Origin: CAKSXP01 sp964539115
GTDB lineage: Bacteria; Bacillota; Clostridia; Oscillospirales; Oscillospiraceae
NCBI GenBank assembly: GCA_964539115.1
Contig: CAZIHY010000019.1
Coordinates: forward strand, 1 to 28,212
Direction: 5' to 3'
Length of the DNA stretch: 28,212 bases
Positions 16,586 through 25,136 of the stretch are shown here, piece by piece. The notes under the pieces are model-generated. The model was given only the letters and a program-made list of their open reading frames with translations, was not told where the DNA came from and did not search any database. Numbering within the stretch: the stretch's first letter is position 1; the number at the start of each line of letters is the position of its first letter. The position numbers and the translations under genes were made by a program.

Positions 16586-17704
16586 TTACGCCCTCTTAAG
16601 ATGATCAAAACCCTTGAAAACAGGCTCTCCGGTGTAGGTCTTGACCTCCTCGGCTCCGGTCAGTGCGCGCAGGGCGCCGGCGGCGAGAGCCTCCATCTCG
16701 AACTCGCCGGGGTATGCGCGGATCTCGGCGATCTTGCCGCACATGCGCTCCAGGCCTGCAACGACATTCTTGTCGTTGACGATGCCGCCGCCGAGAAGTA
16801 TCGCGTCGACGTCGAAGTTCAAAACGGCCGCCATGGCGCCGATATCTTTACCGATCTGATAGATGAACGCGTCGTATACGAGCTTTGCATATTCGTCGCC
16901 TTTTTCTATCATGTCGACGATTTCGAGGGTCTCACTGGTGCCGAGCAGGTCAACGAAGCCGCCGTTTTTGATAAGGCGGTCGTACATCTCGTCGCGGGTC
17001 CATTTGCCGGAGTAGCACAGGTCCATGAACGGTATGGCGGGCAGGGCGCCGGCGCGTGTCGGGGTCATCGGGCCCTCGCCCATGATGATGCTGGTGGAGT
17101 CCACGGCGCGGCCCTTCTTGTGAGCGGTGACGGACACGCCGCCGCCGATATGGCAGACAACGAAGTTGCAGTCCTCATAGTTTTTGCCCATCTCGGCGGC
17201 CGCGCGGATGGCGGTCTCCTTCTGGTTGAGCATGTGGACGTTGCTGACGCGGTAAACGTCGCGCAGGCCGGTGACACGGGCGATGTCGTCAAATTCATCG
17301 GTGTCGGGCGGGTTGACAAGATATGCCGTTCCCCCAAACTCCTTGGAAAAGGCATTAGCGAGGAGGCCGCCGAGGATGGCGGGGTGGACGGTATAGCCGG
17401 AGAAGCAGTCCTCGACGACCTTGTCAGTCACCCCGTAGACGCCGCCCTCACAGGGCTGAAGACCGCCGCAGCGGGCGACGAAGCAGTCGACGCCCTCGAG
17501 CGTCTGGCCCCGAAGAGCAACCTCCTCGAGGATGGTCTGTTTGCGGTATGGGAATTGATCTGCGATAGTTTTATATTTTGCAAGCTCGTCGGCGGCATGG
17601 ACCGCCTTGGAGATAAAGATGGGCTGGTCATTTTCGAACATCGCGATCTTGGTGGACGTGGATCCGGGGTTAATGGCAAAAATTTTGAATTTTTTTTCAC
17701 TCAT
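16586..17704 (-). CDS. buk: Butyrate kinase (Buk)
   Basis: 372 aa acetate/butyrate kinase of the ASKHA superfamily. It interconverts butyryl phosphate plus ADP with butyrate plus ATP, the energy-yielding end of the Ptb-Buk route. Motifs are INPGSTSTKIA (11-21), ARCGG (77-81), HIGGGVSVTAHKKGR (185-199), EGPMTPTRAGALP (210-222) and LLGGGIVND (303-311). The length and HKKGRAVD segment fit Buk better than acetate kinase (about 400 aa). Branched-chain acyl phosphates are an alternative substrate. The usual phosphotransbutyrylase gene is not next to it, and no ptb is visible in this window. AAGGAG precedes ATG 17704. It is the last gene of a six-gene operon. Confidence 0.93.
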   Translation of the reverse strand: MSEKKFKIFAINPGSTSTKIAMFENDQPIFISKAVHAADELAKYKTIADQFPYRKQTILEEVALRGQTLEGVDCFVARCGGLQPCEGGVYGVTDKVVEDCFSGYTVHPAILGGLLANAFSKEFGGTAYLVNPPDTDEFDDIARVTGLRDVYRVSNVHMLNQKETAIRAAAEMGKNYEDCNFVVCHIGGGVSVTAHKKGRAVDSTSIIMGEGPMTPTRAGALPAIPFMDLCYSGKWTRDEMYDRLIKNGGFVDLLGTSETLEIVDMIEKGDEYAKLVYDAFIYQIGKDIGAMAAVLNFDVDAILLGGGIVNDKNVVAGLERMCGKIAEIRAYPGEFEMEALAAGALRALTGAEEVKTYTGEPVFKGFDHLKRA

Positions 17705-17728
17705 AAACGAGATTTCTCCTTTTTGTGG

Positions 17729-17935
17729 TTACTTTTCCCTTTTTCTCAGCTTTTCTTTTCTGCCGTCGGGGTACTGGATATAGGTGTTTTCGAGCACCTG
17801 ACGCGCGCCTTCGCGCCATTCGGCGATATATTCGCTTCGCAGAGCCTGCTGCTCAGCCGACTCTGCGTCCGTAAGCGGACGCTGTTTTTTAAGGCGAGCA
17901 AGCTCGTTTATGCGTTCAAGCTTCGTCTGTTCCAT
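17729..17935 (-). CDS. UPF0291 (DUF896) family small protein
   Basis: 68 aa, cytoplasmic, highly charged and predicted mostly helical. The pattern RINELARLKKQRPLT, then AEQQALRSEYIAEWR, matches the Bacillus YnzC/YneS-type UPF0291 family, whose members form a short helical hairpin. The basic tail PDGRKEKLRKREK is typical. The molecular function is not established; a link to the SOS response was suggested for one Bacillus member. It starts 3 nt after the PFL-family gene ends and lies 24 nt before buk. It is a normal length and shows no defect. Confidence 0.85.
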   Translation of the reverse strand: MEQTKLERINELARLKKQRPLTDAESAEQQALRSEYIAEWREGARQVLENTYIQYPDGRKEKLRKREK

Positions 17936-17938
17936 TTC

Positions 17939-19297
17939 TCAGTTCCTCAGGCTGTGCAGCGGAGCGGGGATACGCCCGCCGCGATTTATGAAATCGGCGC
18001 TGGACTGGCTCTTGACCGGCATTATTGGAGCCGAACCGAGAAGTCCGCCGAATTCGACGGTTTGGCCGACCTCCATTCCCGGAGCGGGGATGAGGCGGAC
18101 GGCGGTAGTCTTGTTGTTCACCATGCCGATGGCTGCCTCGTCCGCGATGATAGCGGAGAGCGTTTCGGCTGTCGTGGAGCCCGGGACGGCGATCATGTCC
18201 AGTCCGACGGAGCAGACGCAGGTCATCGCCTCGAGCTTTTCAAGCGTCAGTACGCCGGCCTGCGCGGCGGCTATCATGCCTTCGTCCTCGGAGACGGGGA
18301 TGAAGGCGCCGGACAGGCCGCCGACGGAGGAGGACGCCATAACGCCGCCCTTCTTGACGGCGTCGTTGAGCAGGGCGAGCGCGGCGGTAGTGCCGTGCGT
18401 GCCGCAGGTCTCAAGCCCCATCTCCTCGAGTATGCGCGCGACGCTGTCCCCAACGGCGGGGGTCGGCGCGAGGGACAGGTCGACGATGCCGAAGGGCACG
18501 CCCAGCCTGCGCGAGGCCTCCTGTGCGACGAGCTGGCCCATACGGGTCACGCGGAACGCGGTCTTTTTTATCGTCTCGGCGACGACGTCGAAGCTCTCGC
18601 CACGCACGGATTGAAGCGCGTTGTGGACGACACCGGGGCCGGAGACGCCGACATTGATGACACGGTCGGCCTCGCTCACGCCGTGGAAAGCGCCGGCCAT
18701 GAAGGGGTTGTCCTCAACGGCGTTGCAGAACACGACGAGCTTTGCGCAGCCGAAACCGCCGTTTTCCGCGGTCAGCTCCGCGGTTTTCTTTATAATGCGG
18801 CCCATAAGAGCTACGGCGTCCATGTTGATGCCCGCCTTGGTAGAGCCGATGTTGACGCTGGAGCAGACGAGCTCCGTTGTTGCCAGCGCCTCCGGGATCG
18901 AGCGGATGAGCTTTTCGTCCGCGGGCGTCATGCCCTTCTGCACGAGTGCGGAAAAGCCGCCGATGAAGTTGACGCCGGTTTCCGCGCGCGCCCTGTCGAG
19001 GGCCTCTGCGAAGGGGACGTAATCCTCCGTATCCGACGCGCCTGCGACGAGCGCTATCGGAGTTACGGAGATGCGTTTGTTTACGATCGGGATGCCGAAC
19101 TCCGCCTCTATCTCCTCGCCGGTCCTGACGAGGTCCTTGGCCGAGCGCGTTATCTTGTCATATATCTTGCTGCAGGCCCGTTTCGGGTCGGAGTCGCAGC
19201 AGTCGAGCAGCGAGATGCCCATGGTGACAGTACGTATGTCGAGGTGCTGCTGCGCGAGCATATCTATCGTCTGAAGTACTTCGGAAGGGGTTATCAT
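17939..19297 (-). CDS. PFL family protein (UPF0210 / DUF711)
   Basis: 452 aa, the usual length. The N-terminal HLDIRTVTMGISLLDC and following KRISVTPIALVAG, the central SSVNIGSTKAGINMDAVA, and GTHGTTAALALLND agree with the UPF0210 family, structurally related to pyruvate formate-lyase-like barrels. The biochemical role is unknown; no glycyl-radical motif is visible, so it should not be taken as an active PFL. The gene follows 14 nt after an ACT-domain gene, a widely conserved pair in Firmicutes that suggests the ACT protein senses an amino acid and controls this partner. The start is ATG 19297. Confidence 0.9.
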   Translation of the reverse strand: MITPSEVLQTIDMLAQQHLDIRTVTMGISLLDCCDSDPKRACSKIYDKITRSAKDLVRTGEEIEAEFGIPIVNKRISVTPIALVAGASDTEDYVPFAEALDRARAETGVNFIGGFSALVQKGMTPADEKLIRSIPEALATTELVCSSVNIGSTKAGINMDAVALMGRIIKKTAELTAENGGFGCAKLVVFCNAVEDNPFMAGAFHGVSEADRVINVGVSGPGVVHNALQSVRGESFDVVAETIKKTAFRVTRMGQLVAQEASRRLGVPFGIVDLSLAPTPAVGDSVARILEEMGLETCGTHGTTAALALLNDAVKKGGVMASSSVGGLSGAFIPVSEDEGMIAAAQAGVLTLEKLEAMTCVCSVGLDMIAVPGSTTAETLSAIIADEAAIGMVNNKTTAVRLIPAPGMEVGQTVEFGGLLGSAPIMPVKSQSSADFINRGGRIPAPLHSLRN

Positions 19298-19311
19298 AGC
19301 GGCATCTCACC

Positions 19312-19581
19312 TCATATCCTGTGCATCGCGTTGAAGATGTCCTCGCGCTGGATGTGGATGACGAGATTGTGCTTTTCGCCCTCCTCGCGCAGAAGGTTGG
19401 CAAGCTCCGTGAACTGAAGCGGGCATTTTTCTGTGTCCACGAGCATTATCATCGTGAAGTATTCACGAAGGACGGTCTGACTTATGTCCAGAATGTTGAC
19501 CTGGTTCTCGGCGAGCAGGGCGCTGACCCTTGCGATTATACCGATCTGGTCCTTGGTTACGACGGAGAGAATTGCTTTCAT
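19312..19581 (-). CDS. ACT domain-containing protein (UPF0237)
   Basis: 89 aa, a single ACT domain followed by a short second half. It opens MKAILSVVTKDQIGIIARV, with the typical beta-alpha-beta start DQIGIIARVSALLAENQVN and the strand NILDISQTV. ACT domains bind amino acids at dimer interfaces and control a partner protein. UPF0237 is regularly encoded before the UPF0210 gene, as here. No catalytic residues are expected. AAAGAGGTAA lies upstream of ATG 19581. Confidence 0.9.
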   Translation of the reverse strand: MKAILSVVTKDQIGIIARVSALLAENQVNILDISQTVLREYFTMIMLVDTEKCPLQFTELANLLREEGEKHNLVIHIQREDIFNAMHRI

Positions 19582-19598
19582 TTCGATTCTTACCTCTT

Positions 19599-20183
19599 TT
19601 ACAGTTTTCCCAGTTCATCCAGCGTCTTTTCAAAGGCGGGAATGAAATTTTCAATAAAATATCCGACTTCCGGCAGCTCCATACGTTCCAGGGCCGAAAG
19701 CGTCTGCGCTTCAGCGCTGGAGAAGTCGCCGTTTCCGGCCCTGCGCTCCTGAACGCATTTTACATAGGCCGAGAGCTTGTCCGCCGCCTTTACGAGGCGG
19801 TATTCAAGCGTGGCCTCGTCCGGAGAGAGGAGCCCGGAGTATTCATCCTGCATCGCCTTCGGCAGGAAGCCGAGCATCCTGCTGGCCGCGAGCTGCTCTA
19901 TGTCCTTGTATGAGCGCGTGAGCGTTTCGTTGTGGTATTTGATCGGAGTCGGAAGGTCGCCGGTGAATATTTCGGAGGCGTCGTGGAAAAGGGCGAGCGC
20001 GGCACAGCGCAGCGCGTCGCAGTCCTTTCCGAAGACCTCCTTCGATATGACGGCCAGAGCATGCGCAAATACTGCAACGTCATAGCTGTGCTCGGCGACA
20101 TTCTCTCTTTCGCTGTTTCGCATCAGGCCCCAGCGGACAATATATCTCTGGCGGTATGCAAGGGCGAAAAAATCATAGCTCAT
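19599..20183 (-). CDS. yfbR: YfbR-like 5'-deoxynucleotidase (HD domain)
   Basis: 194 aa HD-domain phosphohydrolase. In the characterised E. coli protein it removes phosphate from 2'-deoxyribonucleoside 5'-monophosphates with a divalent metal. Metal ligands are H32 (AEHSYDVA), H67-D68 (LFHDASEIF) and D135 (KAADKLSAYVK); the family's TGDLPTPIKY (74-83) is present. R17-W18 (IVRWG) is also typical. It starts 3 nt after the MATE gene ends and lies 17 nt before the ACT gene. The role here is probably nucleotide pool balance. No truncation is seen. Confidence 0.92.
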   Translation of the reverse strand: MSYDFFALAYRQRYIVRWGLMRNSERENVAEHSYDVAVFAHALAVISKEVFGKDCDALRCAALALFHDASEIFTGDLPTPIKYHNETLTRSYKDIEQLAASRMLGFLPKAMQDEYSGLLSPDEATLEYRLVKAADKLSAYVKCVQERRAGNGDFSSAEAQTLSALERMELPEVGYFIENFIPAFEKTLDELGKL

Positions 20184-20186
20184 GGC

Positions 20187-21566
20187 TCATGCCTCCGCCT
20201 CCGCGGGCCCTCTCTGTTCAGCGTGCTTAACAACGCTCTTGGTCTTCCAGACGCCGGAGCGGTAGCGCAGCGCCACGACGCTGAACGAAACGACCCAGCC
20301 TATCGGCATGCTGACCCAGCAGGCGTGATAGTCCATATTGAAGCCATAGGCGAAAATATAGGCAAAGACAACACGGCAAAGCAGGCTCGAGAGCGTGCCG
20401 ATGGTCGAGAATATGACGTCGCCGCTGCCCTGGATGACGGCGCCCACGGCGAAATATGCCGAGAAGATAACGAAGAAAATGCTCTGGAATCGAATGTTCT
20501 CGATCGCCTGTCCCATGGCCTCGCCGCCGACGCCGAACAGGGAGGCGAGCGGCCGGGCAAAGGAGAAGGTGCAGATGCAGACAAACAGCGTGCAGCCGAT
20601 CTCGAGCGCGAGTGTTGCGCGCAGACCACGCTTGATGCGGTCGAGCTTTCCGGCGCCGATGTTCTGGCCGGTGAAGTTCGCCATGCCCATGTTGAAGCCC
20701 ATGATGGGTACCATAGTGTAGCTCTCGATCCTTGTACCGACGGTGCAGGCGGCCATGGTGTACTGGCCGTAGCTGTTGATGAGGCGCTGGACAAAGACGT
20801 TGCCGAAGGAGACGACGCACTGCTGAAGCGTGGTTGGTATGCCGAGCTTGAGGCACAGGCGGCATTTCTCGCCTATGAAGCGCAGTTCCGAGAGCCTGAA
20901 GCGCAGGATATCGTACTTCTTGTTCATATAGACGATACTGGCGATCATGCTGCAAAGCTGGGCGATGACAGTGGCTATCGCGGCGCCCGCAACGCCCCAG
21001 GCGAAAACGATGACGAAAAGAAGGTCGAGAACAAGGTTCATGACGGAGGAGATGCACAGGAAATACAGCGTTGCCTTCGAGTCGCCGATCGCGCGCAGGA
21101 TGTATGCAACGGCGTTATATCCGAACTGGAAGATGAGTCCTGCGGCGTATATGGCAAAATATGTGACCGCCTGATCCTGTATTGTGCCCGCCTCGACGTT
21201 CATGAGTCCCGCGACCAGAGGACGCGCGAACACAACGCCGATCACGGAGAACAAAACGCCAAGTCCGGCCAGAAGGATAAAGGCCGTGGACGCCGCCTCG
21301 CGCAGATCCGTTATGCGCTTTGCGCCGAAGAACTGCGCGATCATGATGCCCGCGCCGTTTGAAAGGCCCATCGCGGCCGACAGGAACACCATCGTAAGAG
21401 AAGTGCAGGTGCCTACCGCTGCAAGCGCGGCTTCACTGACATAGTTTCCGACCACGATGCCGTCTATTGTGCTGTATAGCTGCTGGAGCAGCTGTCCCAT
21501 CATAATAGGCAGGGAAAAAATCAATATCCGTTTCCATTCCACGCCCGTTGTCATATCGTTTTTCAA
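20187..21566 (-). CDS. MATE family efflux transporter
   Basis: 459 aa if started at TTG 21566, or 455 aa from ATG 21554. AAGGAGG (21578-21584) sits 11 nt before TTG and 23 nt before ATG, so I prefer TTG. It has twelve predicted membrane helices in two similar halves. The N-terminal ILIFSLPIMMGQLLQQLYST and AAVGTCTSLTMVFLSA are typical, as is the second-half GMANFTGQNIGAGKLDRI. MATE proteins export cationic drugs or metabolites using a Na+ or H+ gradient; the substrate is not inferable. It is the first gene of the operon that ends in buk. Confidence 0.92.
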   Translation of the reverse strand: MKNDMTTGVEWKRILIFSLPIMMGQLLQQLYSTIDGIVVGNYVSEAALAAVGTCTSLTMVFLSAAMGLSNGAGIMIAQFFGAKRITDLREAASTAFILLAGLGVLFSVIGVVFARPLVAGLMNVEAGTIQDQAVTYFAIYAAGLIFQFGYNAVAYILRAIGDSKATLYFLCISSVMNLVLDLLFVIVFAWGVAGAAIATVIAQLCSMIASIVYMNKKYDILRFRLSELRFIGEKCRLCLKLGIPTTLQQCVVSFGNVFVQRLINSYGQYTMAACTVGTRIESYTMVPIMGFNMGMANFTGQNIGAGKLDRIKRGLRATLALEIGCTLFVCICTFSFARPLASLFGVGGEAMGQAIENIRFQSIFFVIFSAYFAVGAVIQGSGDVIFSTIGTLSSLLCRVVFAYIFAYGFNMDYHACWVSMPIGWVVSFSVVALRYRSGVWKTKSVVKHAEQRGPAEAEA

Positions 21567-21612
21567 GTTCTCCGGGGCCTCCTTATCTCACATTAATTAC
21601 ATAACAACCTAC

Positions 21613-21641
21613 ATCTTATCATGAGCAGGCTGTTTTGACAA
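21613..21641 (-). promoter_or_regulatory. Promoter of the MATE-yfbR-ACT-PFL-UPF0291-buk operon
   Basis: On the minus strand, TTGTCA (21641-21636) and TAAGAT (21618-21613) are 17 nt apart, a good sigma-A match. Transcription would start near 21606, about 40 nt before the MATE gene. Confidence 0.65.
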
Positions 21642-21694
21642 TCACAATCTTGCGCCGGATGAATCGAAAAAAATGAGCAAAAACAATAAATTCC

Positions 21695-21723
21695 TTGCAA
21701 AAGGCGAACAGCAGTGATAAAAT
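21695..21723 (+). promoter_or_regulatory. Promoter of bipA
   Basis: TTGCAA (21695-21700) and TAAAAT (21718-21723) are exactly 17 nt apart, placing the start near 21730. This also excludes a long upstream TTG start for bipA, because that codon is part of the -35 box. Confidence 0.65.
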
Positions 21724-21772
21724 ACCGCGTTGGATTTATATGACTGCTATATTTTATTTGGATGTGTTATAT

Positions 21773-23593
21773 ATGGAACTTAGAAATGTTGCAATTATCG
21801 CCCACGTTGACCACGGCAAGACGACGCTGGTTGACGAAATGCTCAAGCAGGGCGGCGTATACCGCGAGAATCAGGAGGTAGTCGACAGGGTCATGGACTC
21901 CGGCGATCTCGAGCGTGAACGCGGCATTACTATCCTTGCCAAGAATACCGCGGTACACTATAAGGACGCGAAGATAAACATCGTCGATACACCCGGCCAT
22001 GCCGACTTCGGCGGCGAGGTCGAGCGTATCCTCAAAATGGTCAACGGCGTCATCCTGCTGGTCGATGCGGCGGAGGGGCCGATGCCCCAGACGCGCTTCG
22101 TGCTCTCCCGCGCGCTGGAGCTCGGCCACCGCGTGATCGTGGTCGTCAACAAGATAGACCGGCCCGACCAGCGCGTGCACGAGGTCGTGGACGAGGTCCT
22201 CGAGCTTCTGCTCGACCTAGACGCGACGGACGAGCAGCTCGACTCGCCGATGCTTTTCTGCTCCGGCAGACAGGGCACGGCGTCCTATTCGCCCGACGTT
22301 CCCGGCACAGATCTTCAGCCGCTTTTTGACACTATCATGGACTATATCCCCGCGCCGGAGATAGATACCGATGCGCCGTTCCAGATGCTCGTGTCCTCGA
22401 TAGACTACAACGAGTTCGTCGGCCGTATCGCGATCGGCCGCATCGAGCGCGGAAAGATAAAGCAGAATCAGGAGATCGTCGTCTGCAACTATCACAATCC
22501 CGACCAGCTCAGCAAGAAAGCCAAGGCCACCGCCATCTATGAGTTCGATGGCCTCGCCCGCGTTCCCGTATCCGAGGCGTCCGCCGGCGAGATAATCGCA
22601 ATGAGCGGCATCGGCGATATAACGATCGGCGACACGATATGCGTTCCCGACGCCGTTGAGCCGCTGTCCTTTGTCAAGATCAGCGCCCCTACGATGGAGA
22701 TGACCTTCTCGGTCAACAACAGCCCCTTCGCCGGGCGCGAGGGCAAGTTTGTGACTTCCCGCCAGATACGCGAGCGCCTGTTCCGCGAAACGCTGAAGGA
22801 CGTGTCGCTGCGCGTTACCGAGACGGACAGCACCGATTCCTTCAACGTTGCCGGGCGCGGCGAGATGCACCTGTCCATCCTCATCGAGACGATGCGCCGC
22901 GAGGGATATGAGTTCCAGGTCTCGCCCCCGCGCGTGCTGTACCAGGAAATCGACGGCGTAAGGTGCGAACCGATAGAGCGGCTCGTCGTCGACGTTCCGC
23001 AGGACAACATTGGCGCGGTCATCGAAAAGCTCGGCTCCCGCAAGGGCGAGCTGCTGGAGATGACGCCCGTTGGCAGCCGCATGAAGGCCGAATTCCTCGT
23101 GCCCTCCCGCGGCCTGTTCGGCTACCGCAACGAATTCCTGACCGATACCAAGGGCGAGGGCATAATGGCCACGGTTTTTGACAGTTACGCGCCCTTCAAG
23201 GGAGAGGTATCCCGCCGCAGCACAGGCTCTCTCGTTGCCTTCGAGACCGGCGAGAGCGTGGCCTACGGCCTGTTCAACGCGCAGGAGCGCGGCGTCCTGT
23301 TCATCGGCGCGGGCGTTCCCGTGTACGGCGGCATGATCGTCGGAGTCTCGCCGAAGAGCGAGGATATAAGCGTCAATGTCTGCAAGCGCAAGCAGCTTAC
23401 CAATATGCGCGCCGCCGGTTCGGACGAGGCTCTGCGTCTTGTCACCCCGCGCACGATGAGCCTTGAGCAGTGCCTTGAGTTCCTTGGTGACGATGAGCTG
23501 CTCGAGGTAACGCCCAAGTCCCTGCGCCTGCGCAAGCGCATCCTTGACCATTCCCAGCGCATGAAGGCGCTCAAAGGCGGCAAGGATAAATAA
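21773..23593 (+). CDS. bipA: Ribosome-binding translational GTPase BipA/TypA
   Basis: 606 aa. Translational GTPase that binds the ribosome at the EF-G site and helps growth and ribosome assembly under stress. G motifs: HVDHGKT (11-17), T53 (RGITI), DTPGH (72-76) and NKID (126-129). The central part carries an EF-Tu domain 2 with GRIAIGRIERGKIKQ, then EF-G-like domains with VAGRGEMHLSIL and a C-terminal half with GLFGYRNEFLTDTKGEGIM that is specific to BipA. ATG 21773 gives the normal start; longer frames begin inside the promoter. The Shine-Dalgarno sequence is weak. It is monocistronic, with its own promoter and terminator. Confidence 0.96.
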   Translation: MELRNVAIIAHVDHGKTTLVDEMLKQGGVYRENQEVVDRVMDSGDLERERGITILAKNTAVHYKDAKINIVDTPGHADFGGEVERILKMVNGVILLVDAAEGPMPQTRFVLSRALELGHRVIVVVNKIDRPDQRVHEVVDEVLELLLDLDATDEQLDSPMLFCSGRQGTASYSPDVPGTDLQPLFDTIMDYIPAPEIDTDAPFQMLVSSIDYNEFVGRIAIGRIERGKIKQNQEIVVCNYHNPDQLSKKAKATAIYEFDGLARVPVSEASAGEIIAMSGIGDITIGDTICVPDAVEPLSFVKISAPTMEMTFSVNNSPFAGREGKFVTSRQIRERLFRETLKDVSLRVTETDSTDSFNVAGRGEMHLSILIETMRREGYEFQVSPPRVLYQEIDGVRCEPIERLVVDVPQDNIGAVIEKLGSRKGELLEMTPVGSRMKAEFLVPSRGLFGYRNEFLTDTKGEGIMATVFDSYAPFKGEVSRRSTGSLVAFETGESVAYGLFNAQERGVLFIGAGVPVYGGMIVGVSPKSEDISVNVCKRKQLTNMRAAGSDEALRLVTPRTMSLEQCLEFLGDDELLEVTPKSLRLRKRILDHSQRMKALKGGKDK

Positions 23594-23603
23594 ATGCAAT
23601 AAT

Positions 23604-23645
23604 AAAAAACCGAAGCGCTGTCCGATGGCGGCGTTTCGGTTTTTT
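23604..23645 (+). terminator. Intrinsic terminator after bipA
   Basis: ACCGAAGCGC (23609-23618) pairs with GCGTTTCGGT (23631-23640), flanked by five A and a T tract at 23640-23645. A classical rho-independent terminator. Confidence 0.9.
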
Positions 23646-23772
23646 GTTTTTATTGTTTAAAAAGCGCAGGACTCCCCCTGCGGAGCAGCCCCGGTTTGAT
23701 GTCATCAACACACCGTGATATTGTCATATAACAGAACTTCTTGTTGCCAAAGCACGAAATTTGCCTTACAAT

Positions 23773-23778
23773 TATACT
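23773..23778 (+). promoter_or_regulatory. Candidate -10 box for the deacetylase gene
   Basis: TATACT lies 31 nt before the ATG at 23809. No convincing -35 box sits at 17 nt. Confidence 0.3.
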
Positions 23779-23808
23779 AAAAACAGGTATAGAAAGGTTG
23801 TGCCCGCG

Positions 23809-25131
23809 ATGAAAAAGAGACTCCTGTTCATAACCGTCCTGCTGCTGTGCGTGTTTATCGCCGCCTGCGGCAAAAAGGAGGACGAGCCGATAGAGCCTGT
23901 CAGCTTTCCGGACGTCGCGGAGGACGCCTGGTACTATGACTATGTCTCAACTGCCGCCGGTCTTGGGCTTTTCAGCGGCTATGAGGACGGGACTTTCGCT
24001 CCCGATGCGCCGATAACCAACGCCGAGAGCGTGAAGCTCGCCGCCGCGGCTGCGGGCATGGAGGACGCCTCCGCTAAGGAAGGGGAGGCGTGGTATTCGC
24101 CGTATTCTGAATTCTGTTATAAAAACAATATCCTGGTCAATGAGCACGAAACGGACTGGTACTCTGAAAGCGCAACACGAGAGACTTTTGCCTGCCTGCT
24201 TGCGCGGGCTGCGGGCAAGGACAGGCTCGACAGCATCAACTCCGTCGAGGACGGGGCCATACCCGATTATGTCCGTGGACTTTACAGCGATGAGATATAC
24301 TCGCTTTACCGCGCAGGCGTCGTTATCGGCGACAGCGGCACAGGGGCTTTCCGTGCGCACGACACGCTGACCCGTGCAGAAGGCGCGGCGATGCTCTGCC
24401 GCCTCTATGACAGCGAGACACGCCAGCGCGTAACGCTTGTCAATCCGCAATACGAATATGTACGCTATGACAAGGTGCCCGTGCTAATGTATCACGAGGT
24501 CAACTCCGTGGGCAGCGGTGACCTTTACCTGACGCCGGATGATTTCCAGTCAGAGATCGACTGGCTGGTCGAAAACGGCTGGCACGGGATCACTCTGGCA
24601 CAGCTCTATGCTCACTGGTATGAAAACGAGCCGCTGCCCGAAAAGCCTGTCGTGCTGACCTTCGACGACGGCTACCGCACGATGTATACCGAGGTCCTGC
24701 CGCGCCTGAAGGAGGCGGGCTTTGCCGGGACATTCTTTGTTATTCCCGCCGCGCGCTGGTCGGACTGGAGCATGGACGAGAGCATGTTCGCAGAGATGGT
24801 GAACAACGGTATGGAGCTCGGCTCTCATACATACAGCCATATCGAGCTTGACACGCTTTCCAGCGGCGATATAGCCGAGGAACTGGCAAGCTCCAAGGCC
24901 ATAATCGAGCAGATAACCGGACAGGAAGTCGTCAGCATCTGCTATCCCTCCGGCGCGTATAACGACACAGTGCTCAAGGAGGCGGAAAAGGCGGGCTACA
25001 GTATCGGCGTTACTACCAATCTCGGCGTTACCGAGCAGAGCCAGGGCATTTATTCGCTCTCACGCCTGCGCATCGCCTACGGGTGCGGCGGGCAGATGCT
25101 CTCCGCGATGCTCTCGGGGATATATGAGTAA
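23809..25131 (+). CDS. SLH-domain lipoprotein with polysaccharide deacetylase (NodB) domain
   Basis: 440 aa from ATG 23809, chosen over an upstream TTG because it gives a clean lipoprotein signal: MKKRLLF, hydrophobic core, lipobox FIAAC with C20. Residues about 33-200 look like three SLH repeats: FPDVAEDAWYYDYV...GYEDGTFAP; a weak second from AWYSPYSEFCYKNNI; a third ending GAFRAHDTLTRAEGAAMLCRL. Residues about 222-435 are a NodB-type carbohydrate esterase 4 domain: VPVLMYHEVN, VVLTFDDGYRTMY (catalytic D286, D287), TFFVIP and ELGSHTYSH (metal H340, H344). It likely deacetylates peptidoglycan or a secondary wall polymer outside the membrane. A weak AAAGG serves as ribosome binding site. Confidence 0.9.
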   Translation: MKKRLLFITVLLLCVFIAACGKKEDEPIEPVSFPDVAEDAWYYDYVSTAAGLGLFSGYEDGTFAPDAPITNAESVKLAAAAAGMEDASAKEGEAWYSPYSEFCYKNNILVNEHETDWYSESATRETFACLLARAAGKDRLDSINSVEDGAIPDYVRGLYSDEIYSLYRAGVVIGDSGTGAFRAHDTLTRAEGAAMLCRLYDSETRQRVTLVNPQYEYVRYDKVPVLMYHEVNSVGSGDLYLTPDDFQSEIDWLVENGWHGITLAQLYAHWYENEPLPEKPVVLTFDDGYRTMYTEVLPRLKEAGFAGTFFVIPAARWSDWSMDESMFAEMVNNGMELGSHTYSHIELDTLSSGDIAEELASSKAIIEQITGQEVVSICYPSGAYNDTVLKEAEKAGYSIGVTTNLGVTEQSQGIYSLSRLRIAYGCGGQMLSAMLSGIYE

Positions 25132-25136
25132 TTACA

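Noticed and set aside
17939..19297. Active pyruvate formate-lyase
   Set aside because: The protein matches UPF0210 and has no glycyl-radical motif; the PFL name reflects structural similarity only.
16601..19417. A very long plus-strand frame of 938 codons opposite buk, UPF0291 and the PFL gene
   Set aside because: It is the antisense shadow of recognisable minus-strand genes; the long open reading comes from GC-rich codon use and shows no known family.
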